Part shown: positions 1 through 8,258 of the stretch, piece by piece
How positions within the stretch are numbered: position 1 is the stretch's first letter
How the letters are laid out: every line of letters begins with the position of its first letter
The notes under the pieces: generated by a model
Seen by the model: the letters and a program-made list of their open reading frames with translations, nothing else
Databases searched by the model: none
Told to the model about the DNA's origin: nothing
Origin: Nonomuraea typhae
GTDB taxonomy: Bacteria; Actinomycetota; Actinomycetes; Streptosporangiales; Streptosporangiaceae
Direction: 5' to 3'
DNA length: 64,000 nucleotides
NCBI RefSeq assembly: GCF_009760925.1
Contig: NZ_VRLV01000024.1
Span: 31,430-95,429 of the forward strand
Made by a program: the position numbers and the translations under genes

Positions 1-1373
1 TTGGCGTAGAAGGCGGTCGCACGGCGCAGCGCCTGGGCGCGTTCGTGCCGGGAGGCGTCCGGGTTGATCAGCTCGCCCGCGGCGCTCAGGTGGGCGTCGA
101 CCGCCTCGCGGGTGATGAGCAGCTTCATGATCTCCGAGGAGCCTTCGAAGATGCGGTTGATCCGGGAGTCGCGCAGCATCTGCTCGGCGGGCACGCCCCG
201 CTCACCCCTCGCCACCAGCGACTCGGCGCTCTCGTAGCCGCGGCCGCCCCTGATCTGGACCAGTTCGTCGAGGGCGGTGTAGGACAGCTCGGTGGCGTAG
301 AGCTTGGCCAGCGCCGCCTCGATGCGGATGTCGGTGGCGGCCGAGTCGGCCATGCGGGCGGTCAGTTCGCTGACGGCCTCCAGGGCGTAGGCGGTGCCGG
401 CGATGAAGGCGATCTTCGTGGCCACGGCCTCGTGCTCGCCCACGCTCCTGCCCCACTGGACGCGGGCCGTACCCCACTCGCGGGCGATCTTCACGGCCCA
501 CTTCGCGTTGCCGGCGCAGGTGGCCGGCAGCGAGAGGCGGCCGGTGTTGAGCGTGGTGAGCGCGATCTTCAGGCCCTCGCCCTCGCGGCCGATGAGGTTG
601 GCGGCGGGCACCCGCACGTCCGTGAAGGCCGTGACGCCGTTCTCGATTCCGCGCAGGCCCATGAAGGAGTTGCGCCGCTGCACGGTGATGCCGGGCGCGT
701 CGCCCTCGACGACGAACGCGCTGATCTTCTTTCCGGTGCGTGCCATGACGACGAGCAGGTCGGCGACCACGCCGTTAGTGGTCCACAGCTTCGTCCCGTT
801 GAGGATGTAGTCGCCGCCGTCCTTGACCGCGGTGGTGGCGAGGCGAGCGGGATCCGACCCCACATCCGGCTCTGTCAGCAGAAACGCCGATATTTCGCCC
901 TTTGCGCAGCGGGGGAGGAATTTCCGCTTCTGCTCTTCGGTGCCGAACAGCTTCAGCGGTTGCGGCACCCCGATCGACTGGTGCGCCGAAAGCAACGTGG
1001 CCAGCGCCGGGCAGTACGAGCCGACCAGCATGAGCGCCCGGCAGTAGTACAGGTACGGCAGGCCGAGCCCGCCGTACTCCTCGCCGATCGTGATCCCGAA
1101 CGCCCCGAGATCCCTGAACCCGTTGATCACCTCGTCGGGCACGACCCCCGTCCGCTCGATGAGCGCCGGATCGACCCGCGTATCCAGGAAACGCCGGACG
1201 GACCGGACGAACTCCTCCCCGCGTTTGGCCGCGTCTTCGAGGACACCGGGGACCGGATAGACCAGATCCAGCCGGAAATCCCCGAGGAACAGCTGCTTGG
1301 CGAAGCTCGGCCGGGTCCATTCGCTCTCGCGGGCCTGCTCACCGAGCTCTCGTGCCTTGGCATAGTCGCTCAT
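1..1373 (-). CDS. acyl-CoA dehydrogenase, 3' end beyond window
   Basis: FAD enzyme expected to introduce the alpha-beta double bond into acyl-CoA during fatty-acid oxidation. The minus-strand frame is open from an ATG at 1373 to the left edge (457 codons visible), with GGAGGG six bases before the ATG. The N-terminus (FLGDFRLDLVYP), the flavin-binding stretch TEPDVGSD and FEGSSEIM near residue 410 are typical; the Glu of FEGSSEI sits at the catalytic-base position of MCAD-type enzymes. Family members with this N-terminus are usually about 600 residues or more, so a C-terminal extension probably lies outside the window. It is divergent from the VOC gene at 1511. The substrate cannot be told. 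Confidence 0.93.
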   Translation of the reverse strand, partial: MSDYAKARELGEQARESEWTRPSFAKQLFLGDFRLDLVYPVPGVLEDAAKRGEEFVRSVRRFLDTRVDPALIERTGVVPDEVINGFRDLGAFGITIGEEYGGLGLPYLYYCRALMLVGSYCPALATLLSAHQSIGVPQPLKLFGTEEQKRKFLPRCAKGEISAFLLTEPDVGSDPARLATTAVKDGGDYILNGTKLWTTNGVVADLLVVMARTGKKISAFVVEGDAPGITVQRRNSFMGLRGIENGVTAFTDVRVPAANLIGREGEGLKIALTTLNTGRLSLPATCAGNAKWAVKIAREWGTARVQWGRSVGEHEAVATKIAFIAGTAYALEAVSELTARMADSAATDIRIEAALAKLYATELSYTALDELVQIRGGRGYESAESLVARGERGVPAEQMLRDSRINRIFEGSSEIMKLLITREAVDAHLSAAGELINPDASRHERAQALRRATAFYA

Positions 1374-1510
1374 CTGCGCCCTCCCCACGACGTTACTCGC
1401 GAGTCGCGTTCGCCGGAAGGTGCTACCCGCCCCAGCCGTTTCGAGCGACTGCGCGAAAGCCTTTCCCTTGAGGAACCGCACGTTCCACAAGGCCCCGTAA
1501 CTTGGTTCCC

Positions 1511-1933
1511 ATGACACAGAACCTGCGCGGATTCGCCACCATCAACTACTGGGCCGACGACGTGGACGCCGCGGCGAAGTGGTACACGGAGTTCCTCGGC
1601 GTCGAGCCGTACTTCTTCCGCCAGGGCCCCGACGGCAAGAACGCCTACATCGAGTTCCGCATCGGCGACTACCAGGCCGAACTCGGCATCATCGACAAGC
1701 GCTGGCAGCCTGCGGGCGCCGCCGCGGAGCCCGGCGGCGCCGTGATGAACTGGCACGTCGACGACATCCAGGCCACCTTCGACAGGCTCCTGGAAATGGG
1801 CGCGAAGGAGTACATGCCGATCACGCACCGCAGCGAGAGCTTCGTCACCGCCGCCGTCATCGACCCCTTCGGCAACGTGCTGGGCATCATGTACAACCCG
1901 CACTACCTGGAGATCGTGGAGAGCGGCCGATAA
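1511..1933 (+). CDS. VOC family (glyoxalase/bleomycin-resistance fold) protein
   Basis: 140-residue single-module vicinal-oxygen-chelate protein. Visible hallmarks are the N-terminal WADDVDAAAKWYTEFLGVEPYF, the central EFRIGDYQAELGI strand pair, and a C-terminal IDPFGNVLGIMYNPHYLE, in which the last Glu is the usual metal-ligand position. Substrate unknown; VOC members range from glyoxalases to antibiotic-binding proteins. I chose the ATG at 1511 over a TTG at 1502; neither has a clear Shine-Dalgarno sequence. Divergent from the acyl-CoA dehydrogenase and followed by a convergent terminator. Confidence 0.88.
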   Translation: MTQNLRGFATINYWADDVDAAAKWYTEFLGVEPYFFRQGPDGKNAYIEFRIGDYQAELGIIDKRWQPAGAAAEPGGAVMNWHVDDIQATFDRLLEMGAKEYMPITHRSESFVTAAVIDPFGNVLGIMYNPHYLEIVESGR

Positions 1934-2037
1934 ATCCGTTGCGGCCACAACGACCGCTCCCCTACTGTCGAGGCACCAAGAGCCACTACCTGGATGGGTA
2001 GTTGAAGCGCCTCCACGCCATGGGCGCGAACACCGCC

Positions 2038-2074
2038 GGCGCCCCGGCCCTGCTTGTCACAGGGCCGGGGCGCC
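2038..2074. terminator. bidirectional terminator hairpin between VOC gene and tyrosinase
   Basis: Perfect 15-bp GC-rich stem (arms 2038-2052 and 2060-2074) with a 7-nt loop. The tyrosinase stop codon lies in the loop, so the hairpin overlaps the last codons of that gene and can serve both convergent genes. Confidence 0.75.
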
Positions 2075-3247
2075 GCCGTAGGTGTACCACTTGCGGTGGT
2101 CCAGGAGCTCGCGCGGCGTGATCGTCCACCCCGACTCGCTCCTGAACGGCTCCAACGGCACGTCCAGCAGCTCCGCCGGCAGGAAATGCGCCGCCGACGG
2201 ATGCCTGGCCTGCCAGTCGGCCCAGAGCTTGTCCACGAAGCAGTGGTTGAGGAAGAACGCCGGGTCGTTCGGCGACGAGGCGCCCAGCATGTTGCCGCCC
2301 ACCCAGACATGCGCACGGTTATGCATCTGCGGGCCGCCCGGCCAGCCCTCGACCAGGTTGCGGAAGCCTTCGGCCGAGGAGTCGTACGGCGGGCGGTCGT
2401 AGACGTCCATCGCCAGCGCCCGGTCGACGACCGAAGGCCCGGAGGGCCGGTCCGCCTGCGCGCCGAACTCGCGGCGCAGGAAGTTCCTGTCGTCCTCGCT
2501 CACGGTGATCGGCCACTGGCCCGTGCGGTACGCGAACGGGCCGTCCATCACCTGCGTGTCCCCCGGGCGGCCGTTGCCGCCGAGGAAGTCAGGGGTGAAC
2601 GGCGTCGCGTCCGGGCGCTGCTGGGTGCTCCAGTCCCAGTACGGCAGCGCCGTACCCAATTGGTTCTCGAAAAGCAGCAAGTAAGCGCGGTGCCAGGCGA
2701 GGAACCCGGCGTGCATGTGGGCGTTCCAGCCGTGGTTGTCGAAGGCCCGGCGGTGCACGTCCACGAAGAAGTCGTAGGCGCCGCTGCGCTTGAGCTCCAG
2801 AAAGGCGTTGACCAGCGTCGTGCGCTCCGCGGCGGTCAGGGCGGCGGCGTGCTTGCGCAGCCGGCCCGCGTTCCGCCCGCCGGCCCGGCCGGCGACGTCG
2901 GGGTGGGCGAGCTCCACCGGGGCGAGCGGCCGCGGGTTGACCAGGCGCGCCCCGCGCAGCAGGTGCACCGCCTCGGTCACCATCGACAGGAGCGTGGGGT
3001 GGATGACGTGCTGGTTGAGCGCGCTGCTGAACCCGCCCGGCATGACCATCGCGCGCAGCGGGACGCCGTCGATGAACACCGTCTCGTCCAGCACCAGCGC
3101 GTGCTCGTCGGTCGGCGGCGGACAGATCTTGACGCTCCTGCCCTTGATGGTCAGCTCGCGGCATTTCCCGCCGCGTGGCACCGGATCGGCCAGGAACGGC
3201 ATCGCCAGCGCCATGGCGAGCACTTGCCGCCTACTCGTACCGAACAT
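2057..3247 (-). CDS. tyrosinase with built-in MelC1-like caddie domain
   Basis: Secreted type-3 copper monophenol oxidase (melanin-type chemistry). The 396 residues read as two modules. Residues 1-22 are a twin-arginine-like signal (SRRQVLAMALAMPFLADP). Residues about 28-103 resemble the MelC1 cofactor of Streptomyces (FIDGVPLRAMVM, then LLSMVTEAVHLLRGARL). Residues about 130-396 are a complete MelC2-type domain. CuA ligands: H165 (DVH), H177 or H179, H186 (AWHRAYL). CuB: H309 and H313 (MHNRAH), H335 (FFLNHCFVDKLW). The usual HH pair of CuB is NH here; the metal-binding His is kept. ATG at 3247 has AAGGGGG eight bases upstream. In Streptomyces melC1 and melC2 are separate genes. Confidence 0.92.
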   Translation of the reverse strand: MFGTSRRQVLAMALAMPFLADPVPRGGKCRELTIKGRSVKICPPPTDEHALVLDETVFIDGVPLRAMVMPGGFSSALNQHVIHPTLLSMVTEAVHLLRGARLVNPRPLAPVELAHPDVAGRAGGRNAGRLRKHAAALTAAERTTLVNAFLELKRSGAYDFFVDVHRRAFDNHGWNAHMHAGFLAWHRAYLLLFENQLGTALPYWDWSTQQRPDATPFTPDFLGGNGRPGDTQVMDGPFAYRTGQWPITVSEDDRNFLRREFGAQADRPSGPSVVDRALAMDVYDRPPYDSSAEGFRNLVEGWPGGPQMHNRAHVWVGGNMLGASSPNDPAFFLNHCFVDKLWADWQARHPSAAHFLPAELLDVPLEPFRSESGWTITPRELLDHRKWYTYGGAPAL

Positions 3248-3266
3248 GAAAGAACCCCCTTGTCGC

Positions 3267-3317
3267 GATCTTGCTACCCGGAGATCCCTCTAGAGCTGGT
3301 AGGGAGATCGCAAGATC
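3267..3317. promoter_or_regulatory. inverted repeat in tyrosinase 5' region
   Basis: Perfect 8-bp arms GATCTTGC (3267-3274) and GCAAGATC (3310-3317) flank an inner region with further partial symmetry (GCTACC / GGTAGG). It lies 20-70 bases upstream of the tyrosinase start and could be an operator or a leader hairpin. No regulator is identified. Confidence 0.4.
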
Positions 3318-3336
3318 ATTTCAGGGGTTCCGTTCA

Positions 3337-3364
3337 CCGGGGGAGCCCGCCAGAACTCCCCCGG
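3337..3364 (-). terminator. terminator hairpin after thiolase
   Basis: 9-bp stem CCGGGGGAG (3337-3345) / CTCCCCCGG (3356-3364) with a 10-nt loop, starting 6 bases past the thiolase stop codon on the minus strand. Confidence 0.65.
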
Positions 3365-3370
3365 CGCGCT

Positions 3371-4516
3371 CTACAGGCGCTCGATGATGGTGACGTTGGC
3401 CTGGCCGCCGCCCTCGCACATCGTCTGCAGGCCGTACCTGCCGCCGGTGCGCTCCAGCTCGTTCAGCAGCTTCGTCATCAGGATCGCGCCGGTGCCGCCC
3501 AGCGGGTGGCCCAGGGCGATGGCGCCGCCGTTCGGGTTGACCCTGGCCGGGTCCGCGCCCAGCTCCTTCGTCCACGCCAGAGGGACCGGCGCGAACGCCT
3601 CGTTGATCTCGACCACGTCGATCTGGTCGATCGACATGCCCGCCTTCTTCAGCGCCTTCCGCGTGGCCGGGATCGGCGCGGTCAGCATGAAGACGGGGTC
3701 GTCGCCGGTCAGCGCGAGCTGGTGGATGCGGGCGCGCGGGGTCAGGCCATGGTCCTTGACCGCCTGCTCCGAGGCGATGAGCACCGCGCCGGAGCCGTCG
3801 GAGATCTGCGAGGAGGTGGCCGCGGTGATCACGCCGCCCTCCTTGAGCGTCTTCAGCGCCGCCATCTTCTCCAGCGTCGTGTCCGGCCGGGGGCCCTCGT
3901 CGTCATGCACGCCGTTGACCGGGACGATCTGGTCCTTGAAGTGCCCGTTGGCGATGGCCTTGGCCGCGCGCTGGTGCGACTCGTAGGCGAACTGCTCGAG
4001 CTCCTCGCGGGTCAGGCCCCACTTCTCGCACATCAGCTCCGCGCCGCGGAACTGGGAAATTTCCTGCTTTCCATACCGCTCGACCCACATGTCGCCGAAG
4101 GGGAACGGCATTCCCTTCTCCAGCGCCGCCGTGATCGACGAACCCATGGGCACCACGCTCATCGACTCCACGCCGGCCGCCACGACGAGGTCCTGGGTGC
4201 CGGACAGGACGCCTTGCGCGGCGAAGTGGATCGACTGCTGCGAGGAGCCGCACTGCCGGTCGATCGTGACCCCGGCCGTGGTCTCCGGCAGGCCCGCGCT
4301 CAGCCAGGCGTTGCGGGCGATGTCCATGCTCTGCGGGCCGAACTGCATGACGCAGCCCATGATCACGTCCTCGACCGCCGCGGGGTCCACGCCGGTCCGG
4401 TCGATGAGCGCCTTCAGCGTCTGCGCGGCCAGGTCAGTGGGGTGGACGGTGGAAAGGCCGCCCTTCTTCTTGCCGACCGGGGAACGGACCGCCCCGACGA
4501 TGTACGCCTCTGCCAC
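3371..4516 (-). CDS. acetyl-CoA C-acyltransferase (thiolase)
   Basis: Thiolytic cleavage or condensation of (3-keto)acyl-CoA in beta-oxidation or acetoacetyl-CoA metabolism. About 381 residues, normal thiolase length. Visible: N-terminal VGAVRSPVGKKKGG, nucleophile Cys in DRQCGSSQQS (about C89), catalytic His in NGGAIALGHPLGGTGA, and the second Cys in MCEGGGQANVTIIERL. I use the GTG at 4516 because GGAGGG precedes it; in-frame ATGs at 4528 and 4540 are alternatives. It follows the unknown gene at 4578 by about 60 bases, same strand. Confidence 0.92.
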   Translation of the reverse strand: MAEAYIVGAVRSPVGKKKGGLSTVHPTDLAAQTLKALIDRTGVDPAAVEDVIMGCVMQFGPQSMDIARNAWLSAGLPETTAGVTIDRQCGSSQQSIHFAAQGVLSGTQDLVVAAGVESMSVVPMGSSITAALEKGMPFPFGDMWVERYGKQEISQFRGAELMCEKWGLTREELEQFAYESHQRAAKAIANGHFKDQIVPVNGVHDDEGPRPDTTLEKMAALKTLKEGGVITAATSSQISDGSGAVLIASEQAVKDHGLTPRARIHQLALTGDDPVFMLTAPIPATRKALKKAGMSIDQIDVVEINEAFAPVPLAWTKELGADPARVNPNGGAIALGHPLGGTGAILMTKLLNELERTGGRYGLQTMCEGGGQANVTIIERL

Positions 4517-4577
4517 AGTGCCCTCCATGAAACCGAGCATGATTCGGTTACTGAGGAGACTACAACAGAATGATGCT

Positions 4578-5234
4578 CTACAGGAGATCCCCCGGCTCGT
4601 CGATCCGGAAGCACCACCGGTCCACCGCGATCCCCTGAAGGGCCTCGGCCAGCCGCAGCGCCAGCTCGCCGACCATCTCCAGGTCCTCGCCCCGCAGCTC
4701 CACCGCCGTCAGCTCCGTCGCGAAGGGCAGCAGATCCCGTACGGCAGGCGGCCGCGTCTTCAAAGGCACCACGACGGCCTTGAACCCGTCACCCTCGAAC
4801 GTGCCGTGGTCCTGCGGATCGGTGTCCAGGATCTCCTTGAGCTCCTCGTCGGCCGGCCGTACCGGAACGATCACCGCGGCGCCCCGCGGCACGTCCTCGC
4901 CCCGCGGATCGCTCACCTCACCCCGGCACACCGCCAGGCCGTTGAACCTGAACGCGATCCCCTCGGCCAGATACCGGTCGAAGTAGTCGAACGGCAACGG
5001 CCCCTCGGCCGCCACCCGAACCGCCCAGACCTCCTCCAGCTCCCCGCCCACCAGATCGGTCTCCGCCTCGACCGCCGCATGCAGCCGTACGTCCGCGGCC
5101 AGAATGTCCCCGCCGTCACTCCGGGCGTCGGGATCGGCGAGCTGCACCACACGCAGCACCTCCGCCGGATCCGGCTTGGCGGGGAAAGCCGCCGTAGGGC
5201 CAGTACGCAGTCGCCGCTTCGCCATCCAGCCCAT
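4578..5234 (-). CDS. hypothetical protein
   Basis: 218 residues, soluble, acidic, no signal or membrane segment. I recognise no domain. Features: basic N-terminus (MAKRRLR), FDYFDRYLAEGIAFRFNG in the middle, and a C-terminal ELAGEDLEMV-like helical region followed by DRWCFRIDEPGDLL. GAGG precedes the ATG by eight bases. It lies 10 bases downstream of the first sortase gene and may be read from the same transcript, but nothing in the protein suggests a wall function. Confidence 0.8.
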   Translation of the reverse strand: MGWMAKRRLRTGPTAAFPAKPDPAEVLRVVQLADPDARSDGGDILAADVRLHAAVEAETDLVGGELEEVWAVRVAAEGPLPFDYFDRYLAEGIAFRFNGLAVCRGEVSDPRGEDVPRGAAVIVPVRPADEELKEILDTDPQDHGTFEGDGFKAVVVPLKTRPPAVRDLLPFATELTAVELRGEDLEMVGELALRLAEALQGIAVDRWCFRIDEPGDLL

Positions 5235-5244
5235 GCGCGTGTCC

Positions 5245-5976
5245 TCAGCTTCTGTAAGAGCTCGTCATTGTCGCGTAGACGATGATGTTGTCCGTGTAGT
5301 GCCCGATGGAGCGGTTGTAGAAGCCGCCACAGGTGATCAGGTGGAGCTGGGGGTTGCCGCCCTGGTCACCGTAGACGCGCTGGGTCGGGAAGGTCGTCTT
5401 GGCGGCCTGCTCCACCCCGCCCACGGTGAACACGGCCGTCACGCCGTCCTGGCGCTTGACCTCGATGGTGTCCCCATTGCGGATCTCGTACAAGCGGTTG
5501 AACACCGCCGTTCCCCGCCGGGTGTCCTTGTGCCCCAGCATCACCGACGGCCCCGCCTCACCCGCCGTCGGCCCGTGCCGGTACCACCCGACCAGATTCG
5601 GGTTGTCCACCGACGGAACCTGGATCGCGCCCCGCTTGTCCGTCCCCACGGAGGAAATCGGCGCGTTGATCCCCAGCCGCTTGATGACGATCCGCTTGGG
5701 CGTCGACGGCAGCATCGCCGGCGCCGGATTGATCGGCGGCAGCGGGGGCGGGACCGTGGGCTCGGCCTTGAACAACGCCTGCTGCGGGGGTCCCGTCTGC
5801 TTACCCTCCGGCTGCACCCCCAGCGGAAGGCTGTCGCGCGCCAAGCCGTACTCCTCCGGCGACCCCGACACGATCAGCAGCCCCGCCACGACCGTCACCA
5901 CACCCGCGATGGCCGCGAGAACAAGCGCGATCCGCAGGCCGCCTCCCCCGTTGCTCTGGGGGTACTCCCCGCTCAC
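5245..5976 (-). CDS. class F sortase (cassette 1)
   Basis: Membrane-anchored transpeptidase that joins surface proteins to the cell wall. 243 residues: short cytoplasmic tail, one membrane segment (about residues 15-37, IALVLAAIAGVVTVVAGLLI), then the sortase barrel. Catalytic His in VMLGHKDT, catalytic Cys in LHLITCGGFYN, a following Arg (YNRS) as candidate third residue. NLVGWYRHGPTAGE and the absence of a C-terminal membrane segment fit class E/F rather than A. GTG start with GAGG just upstream; 6 bases after the surface-protein gene, so the two are probably co-translated. Confidence 0.9.
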   Translation of the reverse strand: MSGEYPQSNGGGGLRIALVLAAIAGVVTVVAGLLIVSGSPEEYGLARDSLPLGVQPEGKQTGPPQQALFKAEPTVPPPLPPINPAPAMLPSTPKRIVIKRLGINAPISSVGTDKRGAIQVPSVDNPNLVGWYRHGPTAGEAGPSVMLGHKDTRRGTAVFNRLYEIRNGDTIEVKRQDGVTAVFTVGGVEQAAKTTFPTQRVYGDQGGNPQLHLITCGGFYNRSIGHYTDNIIVYATMTSSYRS

Positions 5977-5982
5977 GCCGCC

Positions 5983-7326
5983 TCAGCCCCGACTGAGCCC
6001 ACGCCGCCGCATCACCAGCCCGCCGACACCGGCGGCCAGGATGAGCAACGAACCGGTCAGGATGAACATCCGCCCATCGGGACCCACCCCACCGCCACCA
6101 CCGGTATCGGCACCGGCCTTGGGGGTCTTGGTGACCTTGCCACCGTTGTCCTTGGGGGTTTCGGTTACGAACTTGGTGGTGGTTTTCGTGGGTTTGGGGG
6201 TGGCGCTGGTGGTGGTCGCGCTCGGACTGGGGCTCTGACTGCCGGTTCCTGCGCTCACGGTCACCTTGTAGCTCTTGGGCGTGCTGGACGGCACACACTT
6301 GAGCGCCGGGTCGCTGGCCGAGGTGCCGAAGGCCAGCGTGTCGGCGATGATCGTCATTTCGCCGGTCGTGGTTGGCTTGATCTTGACGGTGATGACCGGG
6401 ATCACGATGTCTGAGCCGGCGGTGGTGGAGCCGGTGTAGGAGATCTCACCCGTGGCGGTGTTCGGCGCGCCCGCGCCGGTCGCCTTGATGGTGCCGAACA
6501 CCTTGCTGCCCGACGCCGGGAAGCCCCCGACCGGGACCTTCAGCGGGTCGCCGGTGTCCTGGACGGTGCTGGTCCAGCTGATGGAGGCGTCAGTGTTGGC
6601 CGTGACGGTGGTGGGCGGGGCGAGAACGACTTTGATGTCGGCCGCGCCTAGGTAGGTCGGCTCGCCCTTGGCGGTGCAGTCGTACTGGATGATCTCGTCA
6701 CCTGTGCCGGTGCCCGTTTGCACCGGGATCGAGATCGTGGCTGGTGTCGCGGTGGTAAGCGTGCAGTCGGTAGTTACGGCGGCGGTTCCGCCTGGCGGTG
6801 TGACGACCAGTTGCAGGGTCTTAGCCGTCTGCACAGTGCCAGGGGATAGCGTCACCGTCCCCGCGGCGCTAGGTGCCGTCACATTGGCGGTGACCGTCGT
6901 CGGATTGGGTGTGTAGGTAGCACCCGCTGCCACAGCCAGGGCCAGGGTGTGCGCCGACGCTCCGACCAGCGACGCCGGACTGCCACCACCGCCCACCGTC
7001 AGCGTGCTCTTGATCTCCACCTTCGTGTTGACCGCCAATGCCTGAGCGGCCTTCAGCGTCGTAGGCAACGTCCACGTGACTTGAGCTTGCTTGCTCGGCT
7101 CAACGGAGGTGGGCGTGGCGACTTTCAACGTCACAGCTGTGTTGGCCTCGAAGGCCCCTGCCGCACAGTTATAGGTGAGCGTTTGCTCAGCAAGCGCCCC
7201 GGCGGATGCCTGAGCCGCGGCCGGGGAAGACAGGAGGGCGGAACCTGTGACGAAGGCGAGCACGCTCGCTATCCCCAGGGCGGATGTCTTCTGGGCGAGG
7301 CGGCGCCGCGCCTTGGACGTCAGCAC
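5983..7326 (-). CDS. secreted, probably wall-anchored surface protein (cassette 1)
   Basis: About 447 residues. N-terminal Sec signal (RRRLAQK, hydrophobic core, SSPAAAQA). Then repeated beta-rich units each opening with a Cys strand (LTYNCAAG, IQYDCTAK, VTTDCTLT), a Thr/Pro/Lys-rich stalk, and a sorting-signal-like tail: KTPKAGADTGGG, membrane segment (MFILTGSLLILAAGVGGLVM), RRRG. There is no LPXTG; the conserved piece shared with the second cassette is TPKxGxxTG. I chose GTG at 7326 because GGAG precedes it and the protein then begins directly at the signal peptide; an upstream ATG at 7386 would add 20 unlikely residues. Substrate of the adjacent sortase by inference. Confidence 0.85.
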   Translation of the reverse strand: MLTSKARRRLAQKTSALGIASVLAFVTGSALLSSPAAAQASAGALAEQTLTYNCAAGAFEANTAVTLKVATPTSVEPSKQAQVTWTLPTTLKAAQALAVNTKVEIKSTLTVGGGGSPASLVGASAHTLALAVAAGATYTPNPTTVTANVTAPSAAGTVTLSPGTVQTAKTLQLVVTPPGGTAAVTTDCTLTTATPATISIPVQTGTGTGDEIIQYDCTAKGEPTYLGAADIKVVLAPPTTVTANTDASISWTSTVQDTGDPLKVPVGGFPASGSKVFGTIKATGAGAPNTATGEISYTGSTTAGSDIVIPVITVKIKPTTTGEMTIIADTLAFGTSASDPALKCVPSSTPKSYKVTVSAGTGSQSPSPSATTTSATPKPTKTTTKFVTETPKDNGGKVTKTPKAGADTGGGGGVGPDGRMFILTGSLLILAAGVGGLVMRRRGLSRG

Positions 7327-7457
7327 TGTCTGTCTCCGTTCCAGCACAGGTTCAACAGGCGTACCAGGATTCCAGCCCTTGGTCACGGTTAGGTAGAGAT
7401 CTTACGAACTGTGCCTGTAAATCTCCTGTAAACCACAAAACCATCACCATGGGCTAG

Positions 7458-8258
7458 TCAGCCCTTCTTCTTGGACAAGGTCGCATACACGATGACGTTG
7501 TCCGCATAGCTGTGGGCCGCCTTGTTGTACACGCCGCCGCAGGTCACCAGGCGGAGCTGGGCGTCGGCCGTGTTGCCGTACACGCGGGCCGTCGGGAAGG
7601 CGTTCTTGCTCACCTGCTCGATGCCGCTCACCGTGAAGCGGGTGACCTTGCCGTCTGTGCGGTAGACGTAGATGCTGTCGCCCTTGGCCAGTTCCGCCAG
7701 GCGGCTGAACACCGCGGGGCCCTTGCGGGTGTTCACGTGGCCGTTGATGACGGCGGGGCCGAGTTCGCCGGGGACGGGGCTGTGGCGGTACCAGCCGGTC
7801 AGGTTCGGCTTCGACAGTGTCGGGACGCCCAGGTTGCCGTTCGCGTCCAGGGTGACGGCGCCGATCGGGGCGCTCACCTTGATCTTGGGGATGCGGATGC
7901 GCTCCGGCTTGGCCTTCTTCGACGGGGTTTTGGCCGTCGGGATGGGAGCTATCGGCGGCAGGGCGGCCAGCGGGGGCGGGGCGTCCAGTTTCGCGGGGGT
8001 CAACGGGACGTTCTTGCCGCCCGGGCCGACGGTCGGCGGCAGCTCGAAGGCGCCGGCGTGCTGGATCTCGATCGGAGTCGGCTGCTCCGGCCGGCGGGGG
8101 TCGGTGGCGGCGGCCAGGTTGCCTCCGGCGGTGGAGGGTGCGGCCAGCGTGGGCGCCAGTTGCAGGACGCCCAGAGTCACCGCGGCCACTCCGGCCAGCG
8201 AGCCGGCGACCAGCAGACCCGGCAGCGCCCGGTTCATGGGGTTCTTCCGCTCGCTCAT
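7458..8258 (-). CDS. class F sortase (cassette 2)
   Basis: 266 residues, paralogue of the sortase at 5245. One N-terminal membrane segment (LPGLLVAGSLAGVAAVTLGVLQ), a Pro-rich linker with KKAKPERIRIPKIKVSAPIG, then the barrel with catalytic His in AVINGHVNTRKG and Cys in LRLVTCGGVYN. The start overlaps the stop of the upstream surface-protein gene as TGATG, with GGAGGAG seven bases before the ATG at 8258 (a GTG at 8261 is possible). This coupling ties it to the protein encoded upstream. Confidence 0.9.
   Translation of the reverse strand: MSERKNPMNRALPGLLVAGSLAGVAAVTLGVLQLAPTLAAPSTAGGNLAAATDPRRPEQPTPIEIQHAGAFELPPTVGPGGKNVPLTPAKLDAPPPLAALPPIAPIPTAKTPSKKAKPERIRIPKIKVSAPIGAVTLDANGNLGVPTLSKPNLTGWYRHSPVPGELGPAVINGHVNTRKGPAVFSRLAELAKGDSIYVYRTDGKVTRFTVSGIEQVSKNAFPTARVYGNTADAQLRLVTCGGVYNKAAHSYADNVIVYATLSKKKG

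Noticed and set aside
2054..4573. Very long plus-strand frame across the tyrosinase and thiolase genes
   Set aside because: Translation is Arg/Gly/His-rich without motifs; it is the antisense of two clear minus-strand genes, a common effect of extreme third-position GC.
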